DNA from: Bacteroidales bacterium UBA1745
GTDB taxonomy: Bacteria > Bacteroidota > Bacteroidia > Bacteroidales > UBA932
Assembly (NCBI GenBank): GCA_002314885.1
Contig: DCHT01000014.1
Span: 31,742 to 95,741, forward strand
Direction: 5' to 3'
Length of the DNA stretch: 64,000 bases
Shown here: piece by piece, positions 27,517-37,371 of the stretch
Position numbering within the stretch: the stretch's first letter is position 1
How the letters are laid out: every line of letters starts with the position of its first letter
Translations under genes and position numbers: made by a program
The notes under the pieces: model-generated
What the model saw: the letters and a program-made list of their open reading frames with translations, nothing else
Databases searched by the model: none
Told to the model about the DNA's origin: nothing

Positions 27517-30500
27517 AAGGATACGTTGAACAGCGGTCCGACGAAGTAGTTCTTTGCACCGATGTCGGCGATTGAGCGTCCTCCATTATAGTCAACTCTC
27601 ACACCAACGGTCAGCGGCACCTTGATGAAGAGGATGTTGCCGAACTTGACGCAGGCATCAAGGCCTGCGCTGAAGAGTTCGCCCCTCTTGCCGTCATCTC
27701 CAGTGTACATCATATAATCGAAGTGAGGCGTGAATTCCAGCCTGTTGATGTACATAAATGTCCTTCCTATGTTGACATCGCCTATCCAGACCGGAATGCC
27801 GTAGTCAAAGGTGAACAATGCGCTGTTCTTTGCGCCTGCGCACACGCTCGTGAGTTTGCTGAGGCCTCGAGGCATAGTGCTGACTATGCTGGTTCCGAAG
27901 ACTCTCTGGTCTATGAGGTCGGTCGTGTATTTGGCGGATATCTTGATTCCCTGGGTCGGAACTATGCCCGGCAGATACATATATGTATATGCGTACGCCT
28001 GAGGGCTGTAGAGGGCCTTTTCGCCCGATGCGACCTTGAGTCCGGCCTTGGTGATGTTCATATAGTAGCCGGCCTCGAAACCTACGCCGAATTTCGGATA
28101 GATGCCCGATTCCGCCGTGTTCTGCATTGCGTAGCCCCTGACGGATGCCAGTATGCTCTGGGTAGGGAAGCGCCAGCCGCTGTTCCTGCCGACAAATTCG
28201 TAGTGGCTCTGCTTGTTTCCTTCTTCGTCGGTTTCTTCAAACAGGAAATACCAATATGGGGCGGTGTTGATCCTGTCGTTGCTGACGCGATAGGATACCT
28301 TAGGGATGAGGCCCATATACCAGCCTCCTCGGTTGAAGTGCCAAGGAATATAGACCGAAACTGACGCCTTGACCTGAGGCTTGCCGTCGAGAATCCTGCT
28401 GACGCTCTTTATGGCGCCTTTCTTACAATCTGTCGTGTAGGCATTGAAACCGAGTTCGTGTGCCCTGCGGTCGTTGAAATCAACTCTCGCCTCGATGACC
28501 GGATACCAGCCGGTGTAGGTGAATATGGCGTGTCCGCTGTGCCTCCAAGGGCCCTTGTCGGGATCCGGATGAGCGCTGTAGCCGAACTGGGAGGTGAAGG
28601 TTCCGAGATTGTTCTGAATAAGAGCGGTCGCACCCAGGCCGGCCAGGTCGTAGTACTTGTCGTAGCTCATATTCTTGATCCTATCGTAACTGAAATAGAT
28701 AGGAGCCCAGGAGTGGACGTTGAAGAGATGAGGGAACTTGCGATAAGGTTTCTCCTCGCTGAATTCCACTTCGCCGACTGGCTCTGTGGCGTGGCGGCTT
28801 TCCTGTGCGGAGAGGGTATCGGCAATTTCCCAGTGGTAGCGGTCTGCGAAGGATACTTCCTTGGCCGGAAGTTCGCTCACGGCAGTCTTGCAGACCAGGT
28901 TTCCATAGAGGCCTTCGGCGGAATAATACAGCCATTCGCCGTCGTTGCTGAGTTCATAGTCGCTGGCACCATAGCGGCTGGAGGTCATCTGCTCCAGCTT
29001 TCCGCTGTCCGGGTCCAGTCTGTAGAGTTCATTCACTCCGTTACGGTCGCAGGTGAACCAGAGTTTGCCTTCGCGGCATTTGAATTCGGCCACAGAAACC
29101 GGTTGAGGCTCAAGTACGCTGACAAGGGAATTACCTTCCACTCGCAGTATGCCGAAACCTTCATCTGTGATGGCTGTTGCGTATATGCGTCCATTGCAGA
29201 CGGCAGTCTCGACTATCTGCATTCCGTCCGGCGCGATCACGACCTTGTCGGCCTGCTTCCTGTCGCGAATGATGGAAATGCCGGTGCCGCCTTCGTATTC
29301 ATACCTGCTGGCGACAATACCCTCGCCCTCGCAGGCTGTCGGATTGTACATCTGTCCCTTTCCGTAAAGGGTGCGTACTCGATGGGTCTTGAGGTCGTAG
29401 GATCTTACGACGGAGCGGCTCCTGAGGTCCCAGCGCGGGTCGAGCACGGTCTCGCTCCAGATGAGACTCTTGCCGTCTTCGGACACTTGGAGTCCGCTGG
29501 CTGAATAGCTGAACGGACGCAGGCGCCTTTCCTTGCCGTTTTCGTCAATCCTCACCAGGGCAGGTACGCGCACCTTGCTTTCCTTAACGGCGTAGAGTCC
29601 GTTTTCGGTGTTTGCAAGGCCTGAATAGGTCGTATAATACTTAGGTCTGCTGATGACCTGCTGGCTTTCCATAAATGGTCCGCGCCTCTTCGCCTGCTGC
29701 AGCCAGAATGCGTAGAAGCTGCCCGCGGACTGGTAGAATACCTGCTCCTGCCTGAGGCCGACTGCGACCTTGAGGCCGGCGTCCATTCCCCAGTGGAAGA
29801 TATGATTCGAAAAGTCCGTGTAGCGTTGTCCGGAGATGTCGTCAACGCCGTAGTTGAACCTTGCTCCGGCCAGTTCCAGGTAGCCGAGGGCATACCAGTT
29901 AGGAGAATACCAGCGCTGGGAGCCGAACTTCCAGGACCACCAGCTTCTGTCTGCGCCCTGGTCCATAGAGATCATATAGTAGTTGAGGAAGGAGGCCTTC
30001 CTGCCTCGTCCCGAATTGGACAGGGCGGTTTCAGTTACGACAGCATCGCCTTCCATCCAGGTGTCACCACCATAGAGGACGGACGCGCCGGCTCCTATCA
30101 TCTCTCCGAAAAACCATCCGAATGGCCTCATCTTATTGGCCAGACCTGTCTGCATCTGGGCCACGTGCCTCTGTTCGTGGATGGCCAGGTTGGTCATCCA
30201 GGGGAGGGCGGTCGGGTGGTAGGTGTCCGGGCTCAGATAGAGGTCCATACGCTTCGGTGCCCAGGCCACGGAACCGTTTGAGACGGCGTGATATCCGTGG
30301 AGCACTACAGGAATCTTTCCCTTGGTCCATTCTCCCGGATAGAAGCCTGCCGTGTTGCCGACCGGCATTCTCCAGGTCTCGAGGCTGCGGCCGTATGCCC
30401 TTGCGAGGGAATCCATACCCTTGGGATATATGAGCTGGTAGTTCTGGGTATCCATCGTTCTCCAGCGGACCTTGGCCGGGTCATCTCCCGCCATATAGAA

Positions 30501-30572
30501 CTGAGCATACGCGCTGAATCCCAGCAACAAAGCCGCGATGCAGACGAGTATTTTCCTGACCATACCTTTCAT
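27513..30572 (-). CDS. Large envelope protein: gluzincin-like protease motif, beta-propeller and C-terminal barrel
   Basis: 1019 residues with a signal peptide (cleavage near AYAQ). The N-terminal domain has HEQRH at residues 132-136, an HExxH zinc motif, and 38 residues on WMEGDA with E174 in the place of a third gluzincin ligand, as in peptidase-MA type proteins. A middle part (about 320-600) reads as TolB/WD40-like propeller blades (GLQVSEDGKSLIWSE, DYELSNDGEWLYYSAEG). From about 640 on, aromatic beta strands end in NVSF, the terminal Phe typical of BAM-inserted barrels. I infer a surface or periplasm-facing protease-like barrel protein. I do not recognise a named family for the whole chain. 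Confidence 0.75.
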   Translation of the reverse strand: MKGMVRKILVCIAALLLGFSAYAQFYMAGDDPAKVRWRTMDTQNYQLIYPKGMDSLARAYGRSLETWRMPVGNTAGFYPGEWTKGKIPVVLHGYHAVSNGSVAWAPKRMDLYLSPDTYHPTALPWMTNLAIHEQRHVAQMQTGLANKMRPFGWFFGEMIGAGASVLYGGDTWMEGDAVVTETALSNSGRGRKASFLNYYMISMDQGADRSWWSWKFGSQRWYSPNWYALGYLELAGARFNYGVDDISGQRYTDFSNHIFHWGMDAGLKVAVGLRQEQVFYQSAGSFYAFWLQQAKRRGPFMESQQVISRPKYYTTYSGLANTENGLYAVKESKVRVPALVRIDENGKERRLRPFSYSASGLQVSEDGKSLIWSETVLDPRWDLRSRSVVRSYDLKTHRVRTLYGKGQMYNPTACEGEGIVASRYEYEGGTGISIIRDRKQADKVVIAPDGMQIVETAVCNGRIYATAITDEGFGILRVEGNSLVSVLEPQPVSVAEFKCREGKLWFTCDRNGVNELYRLDPDSGKLEQMTSSRYGASDYELSNDGEWLYYSAEGLYGNLVCKTAVSELPAKEVSFADRYHWEIADTLSAQESRHATEPVGEVEFSEEKPYRKFPHLFNVHSWAPIYFSYDRIKNMSYDKYYDLAGLGATALIQNNLGTFTSQFGYSAHPDPDKGPWRHSGHAIFTYTGWYPVIEARVDFNDRRAHELGFNAYTTDCKKGAIKSVSRILDGKPQVKASVSVYIPWHFNRGGWYMGLIPKVSYRVSNDRINTAPYWYFLFEETDEEGNKQSHYEFVGRNSGWRFPTQSILASVRGYAMQNTAESGIYPKFGVGFEAGYYMNITKAGLKVASGEKALYSPQAYAYTYMYLPGIVPTQGIKISAKYTTDLIDQRVFGTSIVSTMPRGLSKLTSVCAGAKNSALFTFDYGIPVWIGDVNIGRTFMYINRLEFTPHFDYMMYTGDDGKRGELFSAGLDACVKFGNILFIKVPLTVGVRVDYNGGRSIADIGAKNYFVGPLFNVSF

Positions 30573-30597
30573 AATTATCCGGGCCTCATAATATCCC

Positions 30598-30629
30598 GTT
30601 GCAAATCTAATGTTTTTAGGGTAAATTTG
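30598..30629 (+). promoter_or_regulatory. Candidate promoter for the Na/Pi cotransporter gene
   Basis: GTTG at 30598-30601, 20 bases, then TAAATTTG at 30622-30629, an exact -7 consensus. On the opposite strand TAGATTTG (30609 down to 30602) is a candidate -7 box for the divergent 1019-residue gene, so the two promoters interleave. Confidence 0.55.
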
Positions 30630-30648
30630 GCCGATTATTTTTCAAACA

Positions 30649-32430
30649 ATGAATATGCTTTTTACAATCCTCGCGGCCTTACCTTCAGCCAACGCTGATG
30701 TGATCTGGAAAATTCTGACCGCCCTGGGTTCCCTGGGAATGTTCCTTTATGGTATGTCCCTGATGAGCGGCGGCCTTCAGAAAATGGCCGGAGACAGCCT
30801 GCGCACCTTCATTGGCAAGATGACTTCCAACAGGTTTATGGGTGTGCTTGTCGGCATCGGTGTCACCGCTCTCGTACAGTCTTCAACTGCAACGACGCTC
30901 CTCCTGGTAAGTTTCGTGAATGCCGGTCTTATGGCCCTCTCGAATGCCATCGGAGTTATTATGGGTGCAAATATCGGTACCACGGTAACGGCCTGGATCT
31001 TCGCTCTCGGTATGTCCGGCAGCGGCAAGGGATTCAGCCTTGGAATGATTGCCGTGCCTATTATGTTCATAGGCTTCATCCTGCGCTCCCTCAAGAGTTC
31101 AAAGGCCAAGAACCTAGGTGAATTCATCTTCGGCTTCGGTTTCCTCTTCCTCGGCCTGTCTACTTTGACCGCCAATATGAGGCCTCTCCTCGACACCGAG
31201 GGCGTGAAGCTCTTCCTCGGAACTCTCGCCGGCGGCAAATACTGGAGCGTGCTGCTCTTTATGGTCGTAGGCGCCTGCCTCACCCTTATGATGCAGTCTT
31301 CCGCTGCCACGATGTCGATTACTATGGCCCTCGCAATGAGCGGCGCCATTCCTTTCCCAATCGCAGCCGCAATGGTGCTCGGAGAGAACATCGGTACCAC
31401 CATCACATCCAACATTGCCGCCGCTTCTGCCAATGTTTCCGCAAAGAGGACTGCCAGGGCGCATATGCTCTTCAACCTCTTCGGTGTGGCGTGGGTGCTC
31501 TGCCTCTACAAGCCGTTCCTCAAGCTTATCGGCTTCATCGCGGGCATTATGTTCCCGGGAACCTTCGGAGATGCCGACCTCGCATCCTGGGATGTGGCTC
31601 TCAGCACTGACCAGGCCCTGATGATCCCTTACATCGTGGCAATCCTCCACACCCTCTTCAATATCACCAACACCTGTATCCTCATCTGGTTCATTCCTGT
31701 GATCGAGAAGATCGTGACCTTCATCGTTCCGAACGCAAAGGGTACGGAGGAAGTCTTCCGCCTCAAATACATCAAGGGTGGTCCTATGGCCGCTGCCGAG
31801 CTCTCCCTCAATGAGGCAAATATGGAGATCATCCATTTTGCGGAGATCTGTTACAATGACTTCGACTATATCAAGCGTGCAGTCAATGCGAAGACAGAGG
31901 ATGAGTTCAACGAAATGAACGCAAAGCTCGTCAAGTACGAGGAGATCACAGACAAGATAGAATTCGAAATCGCATCCTACCTCAATGAGGTTTCCAAGGG
32001 CGAGATTTCCCAGGCTTCCGGTGCCAGGATCAAGCAGATGTACAAGATTATCGGCGAGATGGAGTCCCTTGGCGACTCAGGCGAGTCCATCGGCCGTCTG
32101 CTCAACCGCAAGTTCGTCCATAAGAAGGAGTTCGACCCGGATATGCTCAAGAAGCTCAACAGGATGCTCTCCGTCGTGGAGGTAGCCTATCAGGTGATGA
32201 TCGATAACCTCCGCAAGGACAAGCTCACGGACATCACGAACGCAGTCGATGCCGAGTACAATATCAACGAAGTCCGCAATGCCCTTCGTGAGGAGCATAT
32301 CGTGAACATCGAGAACAGCGCTTACGACTACACTTCAGGTGTTTATTACATTGACCTCATCTCGGAACTTGAGAAGATAGGTGACTTCATCATCAACATC
32401 TCCGAGGCAAGGCTCGCTTCTGAAAACTAA
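30649..32430 (+). CDS. Na+/phosphate cotransporter family protein with PhoU-like tail
   Basis: 593 residues in two parts. The N-terminal membrane domain (about 1-360) has the two inverted QSS repeats of the NptA/SLC34 family: VQSSTATT near residue 79 and MQSSAATM near 217, each followed by a GANIGTT or GENIGTT loop. The cytoplasmic C-terminal half (about 390-590) is helical and PhoU-like. Such proteins import phosphate with sodium; some bacterial members may instead release phosphate. No pho genes are adjacent. The thioredoxin-fold lipoprotein gene follows after one base. Confidence 0.92.
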   Translation: MNMLFTILAALPSANADVIWKILTALGSLGMFLYGMSLMSGGLQKMAGDSLRTFIGKMTSNRFMGVLVGIGVTALVQSSTATTLLLVSFVNAGLMALSNAIGVIMGANIGTTVTAWIFALGMSGSGKGFSLGMIAVPIMFIGFILRSLKSSKAKNLGEFIFGFGFLFLGLSTLTANMRPLLDTEGVKLFLGTLAGGKYWSVLLFMVVGACLTLMMQSSAATMSITMALAMSGAIPFPIAAAMVLGENIGTTITSNIAAASANVSAKRTARAHMLFNLFGVAWVLCLYKPFLKLIGFIAGIMFPGTFGDADLASWDVALSTDQALMIPYIVAILHTLFNITNTCILIWFIPVIEKIVTFIVPNAKGTEEVFRLKYIKGGPMAAAELSLNEANMEIIHFAEICYNDFDYIKRAVNAKTEDEFNEMNAKLVKYEEITDKIEFEIASYLNEVSKGEISQASGARIKQMYKIIGEMESLGDSGESIGRLLNRKFVHKKEFDPDMLKKLNRMLSVVEVAYQVMIDNLRKDKLTDITNAVDAEYNINEVRNALREEHIVNIENSAYDYTSGVYYIDLISELEKIGDFIINISEARLASEN

Positions 32431-32431
32431 G

Positions 32432-33397
32432 ATGAAAAGAATAGTGGCAGCGGCGGCGTTCATCGCCGCCGTCACTGTATCCTGCAGGCAGCAGGGCGGT
32501 GACAGCAAACTTCTTACAAGACCTTTCCCGGTGGTACAGGTGCCTGCAATGGTCACTGAACCGTCCGAGAGGATGGATTATGTGGCATCGCATTATTGGA
32601 ACAGGTTCCCGGACACCACGGGAGTCTATCTGAGCGACTCCACTCATATTCTCGGCATCGAAAACGGGGATATGGAACAGGCCATCGCGAACTATACTTC
32701 CATACTCGAGAGCATTCCTGTGGACAGGATGAGGAAGTATGTGGGAGACTTCTATGAGAAGATTGCCCAGCTGGAGGCCCGCAATCCGGAAGATTCCACT
32801 TTCGAGGCCACGGTCCGTATTTTCGACCGATATCTCTACGATCCGAACTCTCCGGTCCGCAACGAGGAGATCTATCTGCCATTCTGCGAGAAGATGGCCG
32901 TTTCCGAGCTTATTTCAGCCGAAAAGAGAGATATATACGAGCGTGCGCGTCAGTGTTGCAGCCTCAACCGTATAGGCGCCGTAGCGGCCGATTTTTCCTT
33001 CAGTGACAGATATGGCAAGACCCGCACCCTCCATTCCATCAAGGCGGACTACACCCTCCTTTTCTTCAGCAATCCGGGCTGTCACGCCTGCAAGGATATC
33101 ATAGACAATCTTTCCACCCTGCCTCAGATACAGGGTCTTATCACCAGCGGGAAACTGGCCGTGGTAAACGTCTATATCGACGAGGACACTGCAGCCTGGT
33201 ATGAGTATATGCCAATCTATCCCGAAAGCTGGTACAACGGCTATGACCCTAACCTCATCATCCGCTCAGACGAGCTCTACAGCGTGAGGGCCATACCGTC
33301 CCTGTACATTCTGGATGCACAGAAAAGAGTCATAATGAAGGATGCGCCTGAGAACAAGGCGCTGCAGTACCTGGTTCAGCTTGGAGAGTCTCTCTAG
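32432..33397 (+). CDS. Thioredoxin-fold lipoprotein with DUF5106-like N-terminal region
   Basis: A 321-residue lipoprotein starting at the ATG at 32432 (MKRIVAAAAFIAAVTVSC), with the lipobox Cys at residue 18. The N-terminal half (about 40-180) is a helical region as in DUF5106 proteins of Bacteroidota. The C-terminal half is a thioredoxin/TlpA-like fold with the redox motif CHAC at about residues 217-220 and a cis-Pro stretch RAIPSLYILD. It is probably periplasmic or outer-membrane bound and handles disulfides. It begins one base after the Na/Pi gene and overlaps the convergent transporter gene by four bases. Confidence 0.84.
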   Translation: MKRIVAAAAFIAAVTVSCRQQGGDSKLLTRPFPVVQVPAMVTEPSERMDYVASHYWNRFPDTTGVYLSDSTHILGIENGDMEQAIANYTSILESIPVDRMRKYVGDFYEKIAQLEARNPEDSTFEATVRIFDRYLYDPNSPVRNEEIYLPFCEKMAVSELISAEKRDIYERARQCCSLNRIGAVAADFSFSDRYGKTRTLHSIKADYTLLFFSNPGCHACKDIIDNLSTLPQIQGLITSGKLAVVNVYIDEDTAAWYEYMPIYPESWYNGYDPNLIIRSDELYSVRAIPSLYILDAQKRVIMKDAPENKALQYLVQLGESL

Positions 33398-34713
33398 CCG
33401 ATAAACTGGGTGATCATAATCGCCAGGATTCCCAGCGGTGCGACGTATTTGATCAGATAGTAGATGACTGTGCTGATCTCGCTGCGCACCTGCGGCTTCG
33501 GCATCTTCCATCCCACGAATACCGTGAAGAGTATGCCGCCCAGAGGCATAAGGATGTTGGATGCGAACTTGTCCAGCAGGCCGAAGATGTTTTCTCCGAG
33601 AACTTTGACTCCTGCAAGCGGGCCGAATGAGAGGGAACAGAGTATGCCTACAGCCCAGCAGCCTGCGAATATCACAAGCACGGCGTTGCGGCGGCTGAAG
33701 TTCTTCTGCTCTATGAGGTAGGCGACACCCGTTTCGTACATTGAAATGGCCGAAGTTAGGGCGGCGAAGAGTATCGTCACGAAGAAGAGTATGGCTATCA
33801 GGCCGCTCAGGACAGGGGTGTGCACGCCCATTTTTCCGAAGATATACGGCAGGGTCTCGAAGATGAGGCCCGGACCTGCGCCAGGCTCGATGCCTGCGGC
33901 GAACACTGCCGGCATAATGGCGAAGCCTGCGATGATTGCGAAAAGCAGGTCAAAGGCAGAGGTGCCAAGGCCTGTTGCGAGCAGGTTTTCTTCCTTTTTG
34001 ATATAAGATGCGTAGGTAAGTATGGTGCCCACTCCGAGGGAGAGGGAGAAGAAGGACTGTCCCACAGCCATTGACACGGCCTGGGCGTCGATCTTTGAGA
34101 AGTCCGGCTTGAGCAGGTAGGTAATGCCGGCCTTGGCTCCCGGAAGGGTGCAGGAATAGGCCATAATCACTACTATCAGCACGAAAAGCAGCGGGGTGGT
34201 GATCTTCGAGAACTTCTCAATGCCCTTTGTGACTCCGCAGAGCACGATGATGGCGCAGCTGGCCAGGAAGAGGGTGTGGCAGATGAGCGGCCCCCAGGTC
34301 GAGCTGATGAAGTTTCCGAAGTAGGATGTCACATCAGGCGAATTGAACTTGAAGGCAAGGGACTTGAAGAGGAATTCGATGGACCATCCGCCCACTACGC
34401 TGTAGTAGGACATAATAATCAGAGGCGAGGCCACCGTGATGAGGCCCAGCCATTTCCATTTGGTGCCCGGAGCGAGTGTCTCCATTGCTCCGAAGGTGCT
34501 CTTGTGGGACGCCTTGCCGATGATGCTCTCCGCCATAAAGATAGGCAGGGAGAGGAAGAGGGCGGCAAGCAGATAGATTATTATGAATGCGGCACCGCCG
34601 TTCTGGCCCACCATATAAGGGAAGCGCCAGATGTTGCCGAGTCCGATTGCGGACCCGGCCATTGCCATCACGGCTGTGAAGCGGCTGCCGAAATTTTCGC
34701 GATTGTTCGCCAT
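33394..34713 (-). CDS. Neurotransmitter:sodium symporter family transporter, copy 1
   Basis: A 439-residue SNF/NSS (LeuT-fold) sodium-coupled transporter, usually for amino acids. TM1 shows AGSAIGLGNIWRFPYMVG, where the unwound helix binds Na+ and substrate, and GGAAFIIIYL follows as in LeuT relatives. About 11 membrane segments fit bacterial NSS members. I place the start at the ATG at 34711-34713, which shares its A with the TGA of the upstream copy (TGATG). Residue conservation with the neighbouring copy 2 shows a tandem duplication. Substrate is unknown. Confidence 0.92.
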   Translation of the reverse strand: MANNRENFGSRFTAVMAMAGSAIGLGNIWRFPYMVGQNGGAAFIIIYLLAALFLSLPIFMAESIIGKASHKSTFGAMETLAPGTKWKWLGLITVASPLIIMSYYSVVGGWSIEFLFKSLAFKFNSPDVTSYFGNFISSTWGPLICHTLFLASCAIIVLCGVTKGIEKFSKITTPLLFVLIVVIMAYSCTLPGAKAGITYLLKPDFSKIDAQAVSMAVGQSFFSLSLGVGTILTYASYIKKEENLLATGLGTSAFDLLFAIIAGFAIMPAVFAAGIEPGAGPGLIFETLPYIFGKMGVHTPVLSGLIAILFFVTILFAALTSAISMYETGVAYLIEQKNFSRRNAVLVIFAGCWAVGILCSLSFGPLAGVKVLGENIFGLLDKFASNILMPLGGILFTVFVGWKMPKPQVRSEISTVIYYLIKYVAPLGILAIMITQFIG

Positions 34714-36053
34714 CACTTGATGAAGTTAGAGATGAAGATCAGTATGACTGCTATAGGTGCAACCCATTTGATTATGAAATAGACTGGGGCAAACAGCCAG
34801 TTGTTTCCCTTGAGCGCTCCCGAGTTGGTGAATTCCTCGCGCACGTCCGCCTTCTTCATCTTCCAGCCCACGAATACCACGAAGAAGAGGCCTCCGAGAA
34901 TCATAAGGATGTTGGATGACAGGTAATCCAGCAGGCTGAATATCTCCATTTTGAAGAGCTTGATTCCGTTCAGAGGTCCGAAGGAGAGGGAGCAGATGAT
35001 GCCCACGACCCAAGTGAAGAAGAAAACCCAGAGCGTTGCCCACTTCCTGGAGAGTTTACGTTCTTCCACCAGCCACGCTACGCCCACCTCAAAGAGGGAG
35101 ATTGCTGAGGTAAGTGCCGCAACTACGAGGGTTGCGAAGAATATTACTGCCACGAAGTTGCCAAGAGGCATCTTGGAGAAGATGAACGGAAGGGTCTGGA
35201 ACACCAGTCCGGGACCGGCATTAGGGCTCACGTTGAAGATGAACACGGCCGGCATTATTGCACAGCAGGCGATCAGTGAGAACAGCATATCCATTCCCGT
35301 CGTTTTGGCGGCAGAGGAAACGATGTTCACATCCTTGCCCACGTATGAGCCGTATGTGAGAATAATTCCATATCCGATGGACAGGGAGAAGAAGGCCTGA
35401 CCCAAAGCTGCGGCGCACATCGAAAGACTCACTTTGCTGAAATTCGGCTTGAGTATCCACTGGAGTCCCTCTTTTGCTCCCGGCAAGGTGAGTGTCCTCG
35501 CGGCCATCAGTATTATGAGTATGAACAGCAGCGGCATCATTACTTTTGAAAAGCGTTCAATGCCCTTCTGCACACCCGCAAGAATGATGGCGGCTGTAAT
35601 GCCCAGGAAGATAGTATGGAAGATAATCGGTCCCCAGACGGAAGATGCGAAAAGTCCGAACATACCGGCCAGGTCTGTACCGTCTTTTGTAAAATCCATC
35701 GTGCAGGCAGAACAGAAGAACCTCAGGGACCATCCTCCCACCACGCTGTAGTAGGAGAGAATGATCATCGGTGTGAGCACCGCCAGAATGCCCACCAGGG
35801 ACCATTTGCTGCCTGGTGCAAGCTTCCTGAAGGAACCTAAGGCATTGGACTGGCTGCGGCGGCCGATGACGAATTCGCTTATGAATATCGGCAGACACAG
35901 GATTACCGTGAAAACTATATATACCAATATGAAGGCGGCGCCTCCGTTCACTCCCACCATATATGGGAAGCGCCACAGGTTGCCAAGCCCGACGGCCGAT
36001 CCGGCCATTGCGAGCAGCACGCCTAATTTGCTGCCGAAATTCTCTCTTTCCAT
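34713..36053 (-). CDS. Neurotransmitter:sodium symporter family transporter, copy 2
   Basis: 446 residues, collinear with copy 1 throughout (AGSAVGLGNLWRFPYMVG against AGSAIGLGNIWRFPYMVG; shared motifs GGWS, PAVF, GPGL, LTSAIS, CSLSFGPL). I start it at the ATG at 36051-36053 (MERENFGSKLG). The stop overlaps the start of copy 1 by one base. The two sequences have diverged considerably, so the duplication is not recent and the substrates may differ. It lies 24 bp downstream of folA. Confidence 0.92.
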   Translation of the reverse strand: MERENFGSKLGVLLAMAGSAVGLGNLWRFPYMVGVNGGAAFILVYIVFTVILCLPIFISEFVIGRRSQSNALGSFRKLAPGSKWSLVGILAVLTPMIILSYYSVVGGWSLRFFCSACTMDFTKDGTDLAGMFGLFASSVWGPIIFHTIFLGITAAIILAGVQKGIERFSKVMMPLLFILIILMAARTLTLPGAKEGLQWILKPNFSKVSLSMCAAALGQAFFSLSIGYGIILTYGSYVGKDVNIVSSAAKTTGMDMLFSLIACCAIMPAVFIFNVSPNAGPGLVFQTLPFIFSKMPLGNFVAVIFFATLVVAALTSAISLFEVGVAWLVEERKLSRKWATLWVFFFTWVVGIICSLSFGPLNGIKLFKMEIFSLLDYLSSNILMILGGLFFVVFVGWKMKKADVREEFTNSGALKGNNWLFAPVYFIIKWVAPIAVILIFISNFIK

Positions 36054-36077
36054 CAAGTTCGTCTTATGTTACAAAGT

Positions 36078-36569
36078 CTATTTCCTTATGTATTTCACAA
36101 ATTCGAAATAACAGCCGCTTTCCTCGTCATACTGGCTTTCGGTGCTCTCCGAAGCCTCCCAAACGGACTTGTCTATTTCGGGGAAGAAAGTGTCCGCATC
36201 GGGAATGTCCAGGTGTACGTGCGTTACAATGAGCGTGTCCACGATTTCCAGGGCCTGGCGGTAGATCTGACCGCCTCCCATCACGAAGCATTTTTCGGCT
36301 CCGCTCTGCTCTGCGACTTCGAATGCCTTCTCCAGGCCGTCGACCACGACGATGCCCTCGGGTGCCTCCATAGTCCTGGAAACGACAATGTTGAGCCTTT
36401 TCGGAAGTGGTCTTCCGATGGACTCGTAGGTCTTGCGGCCCATTATCACCGGACTGCCTGTCGTGGTCGCACGGAAGAATTTCATATCCGCCGAAATATG
36501 CCACAGCAGGGCATTGTTCTTACCGATTGCAAGATTGTCGGCAATCGCGACTATGATGCATTTCTCCAT
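36078..36569 (-). CDS. folA: Dihydrofolate reductase
   Basis: Reduces dihydrofolate to tetrahydrofolate with NADPH, regenerating the cofactor oxidised by thymidylate synthase. The 163-residue length is standard. Seen: VAIADNLAIGKNNALLWHIS, the acidic active-site residue in SADMKFF (about D28), the NADPH motif GRKTYESIGRPLP, and VMGGGQIY. It begins three bases after thyA stops; the thyA-folA pair is a classic functional coupling. Confidence 0.97.
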   Translation of the reverse strand: MEKCIIVAIADNLAIGKNNALLWHISADMKFFRATTTGSPVIMGRKTYESIGRPLPKRLNIVVSRTMEAPEGIVVVDGLEKAFEVAEQSGAEKCFVMGGGQIYRQALEIVDTLIVTHVHLDIPDADTFFPEIDKSVWEASESTESQYDEESGCYFEFVKYIRK

Positions 36570-36572
36570 TTC

Positions 36573-37370
36573 CTAGATGGCTACAGGGGCTTTGATCGTT
36601 GGCCACGGATCGTAGCCTTCGAGGGTGAAGTCCTCTACCTTGAACGAGAATATGTCCTTGACCTCCGGGTTGATGTGCATAGTCGGCAGCGGGCGAGGCT
36701 CGCGGCTGAGCTGCTCATCCACCTGCTCGAAGTGGTTGAGGTAGAGGTGAGTGTCACCGGTCGTGTGGATGAATTCTCCCGGCTCGAGTCCGCACACCTG
36801 TGCGAGCATCATAGTCAGGAGGGCGTACGATGCGATGTTGAAAGGCACTCCGAGGAATACGTCTGCCGAGCGCTGGTAGAGCTGGCAGCTGAGTTTTCCG
36901 TTGGCCACATAGAACTGGAAGAGGCAGTGGCAAGGAGGCAGGCCCATCTGGTCGATCTGAGCCACGTTCCAGGCGTTCACGAGGATACGGCGGGAGTCGG
37001 GATGGTTCTTGATGAGGTCTACCACGTTTGCGATCTGGTCGATATGACCGCCGTCGTAGCTGTCCCAGGCGCGCCACTGATGGCCGTAGATAGGACCGAG
37101 TTCTCCGGTCTCATCGTCGCCCCAGCCGTCCCAGATGTGGACGTTCTTTTCCTGGAGGTGCTTCTTGTTGGTGTCACCGGCAAGGAACCACAGGAGTTCC
37201 TCGATTATGCCTCTGGTGAATACTTTCTTGGTTGTCAGGAGAGGAAAGCCTTTGCTGAGGTCGAAGCGCATCTGATAGCCGAAGATGCTTTTCGTGCCTA
37301 CGCCCGTGCGGTCTGTCTTTACCACACCGTTTTCCTTGATTTCTCTGAGCAGGTCGAGATATTGCTTCAT
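36573..37370 (-). CDS. thyA: Thymidylate synthase
   Basis: Methylates dUMP to dTMP with methylene-tetrahydrofolate. In 265 residues the catalytic Cys is C147 in [23 protein letters not shown] at the N-terminus and [13 protein letters not shown] are also canonical. It is preceded by galM with a one-base gap and followed by folA with a three-base gap, so a sugar epimerase and the dTMP pair share a transcript. Confidence 0.98.
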   Translation of the reverse strand: MKQYLDLLREIKENGVVKTDRTGVGTKSIFGYQMRFDLSKGFPLLTTKKVFTRGIIEELLWFLAGDTNKKHLQEKNVHIWDGWGDDETGELGPIYGHQWRAWDSYDGGHIDQIANVVDLIKNHPDSRRILVNAWNVAQIDQMGLPPCHCLFQFYVANGKLSCQLYQRSADVFLGVPFNIASYALLTMMLAQVCGLEPGEFIHTTGDTHLYLNHFEQVDEQLSREPRPLPTMHINPEVKDIFSFKVEDFTLEGYDPWPTIKAPVAI

Positions 37371-37371
37371 C

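Noticed and set aside
28458..29504. A 348-residue plus-strand open frame opposite the propeller part of the 1019-residue gene
   Set aside because: No homology-like motifs, no signal; the minus-strand frame has a signal peptide, zinc motif and barrel, so it is the real gene.
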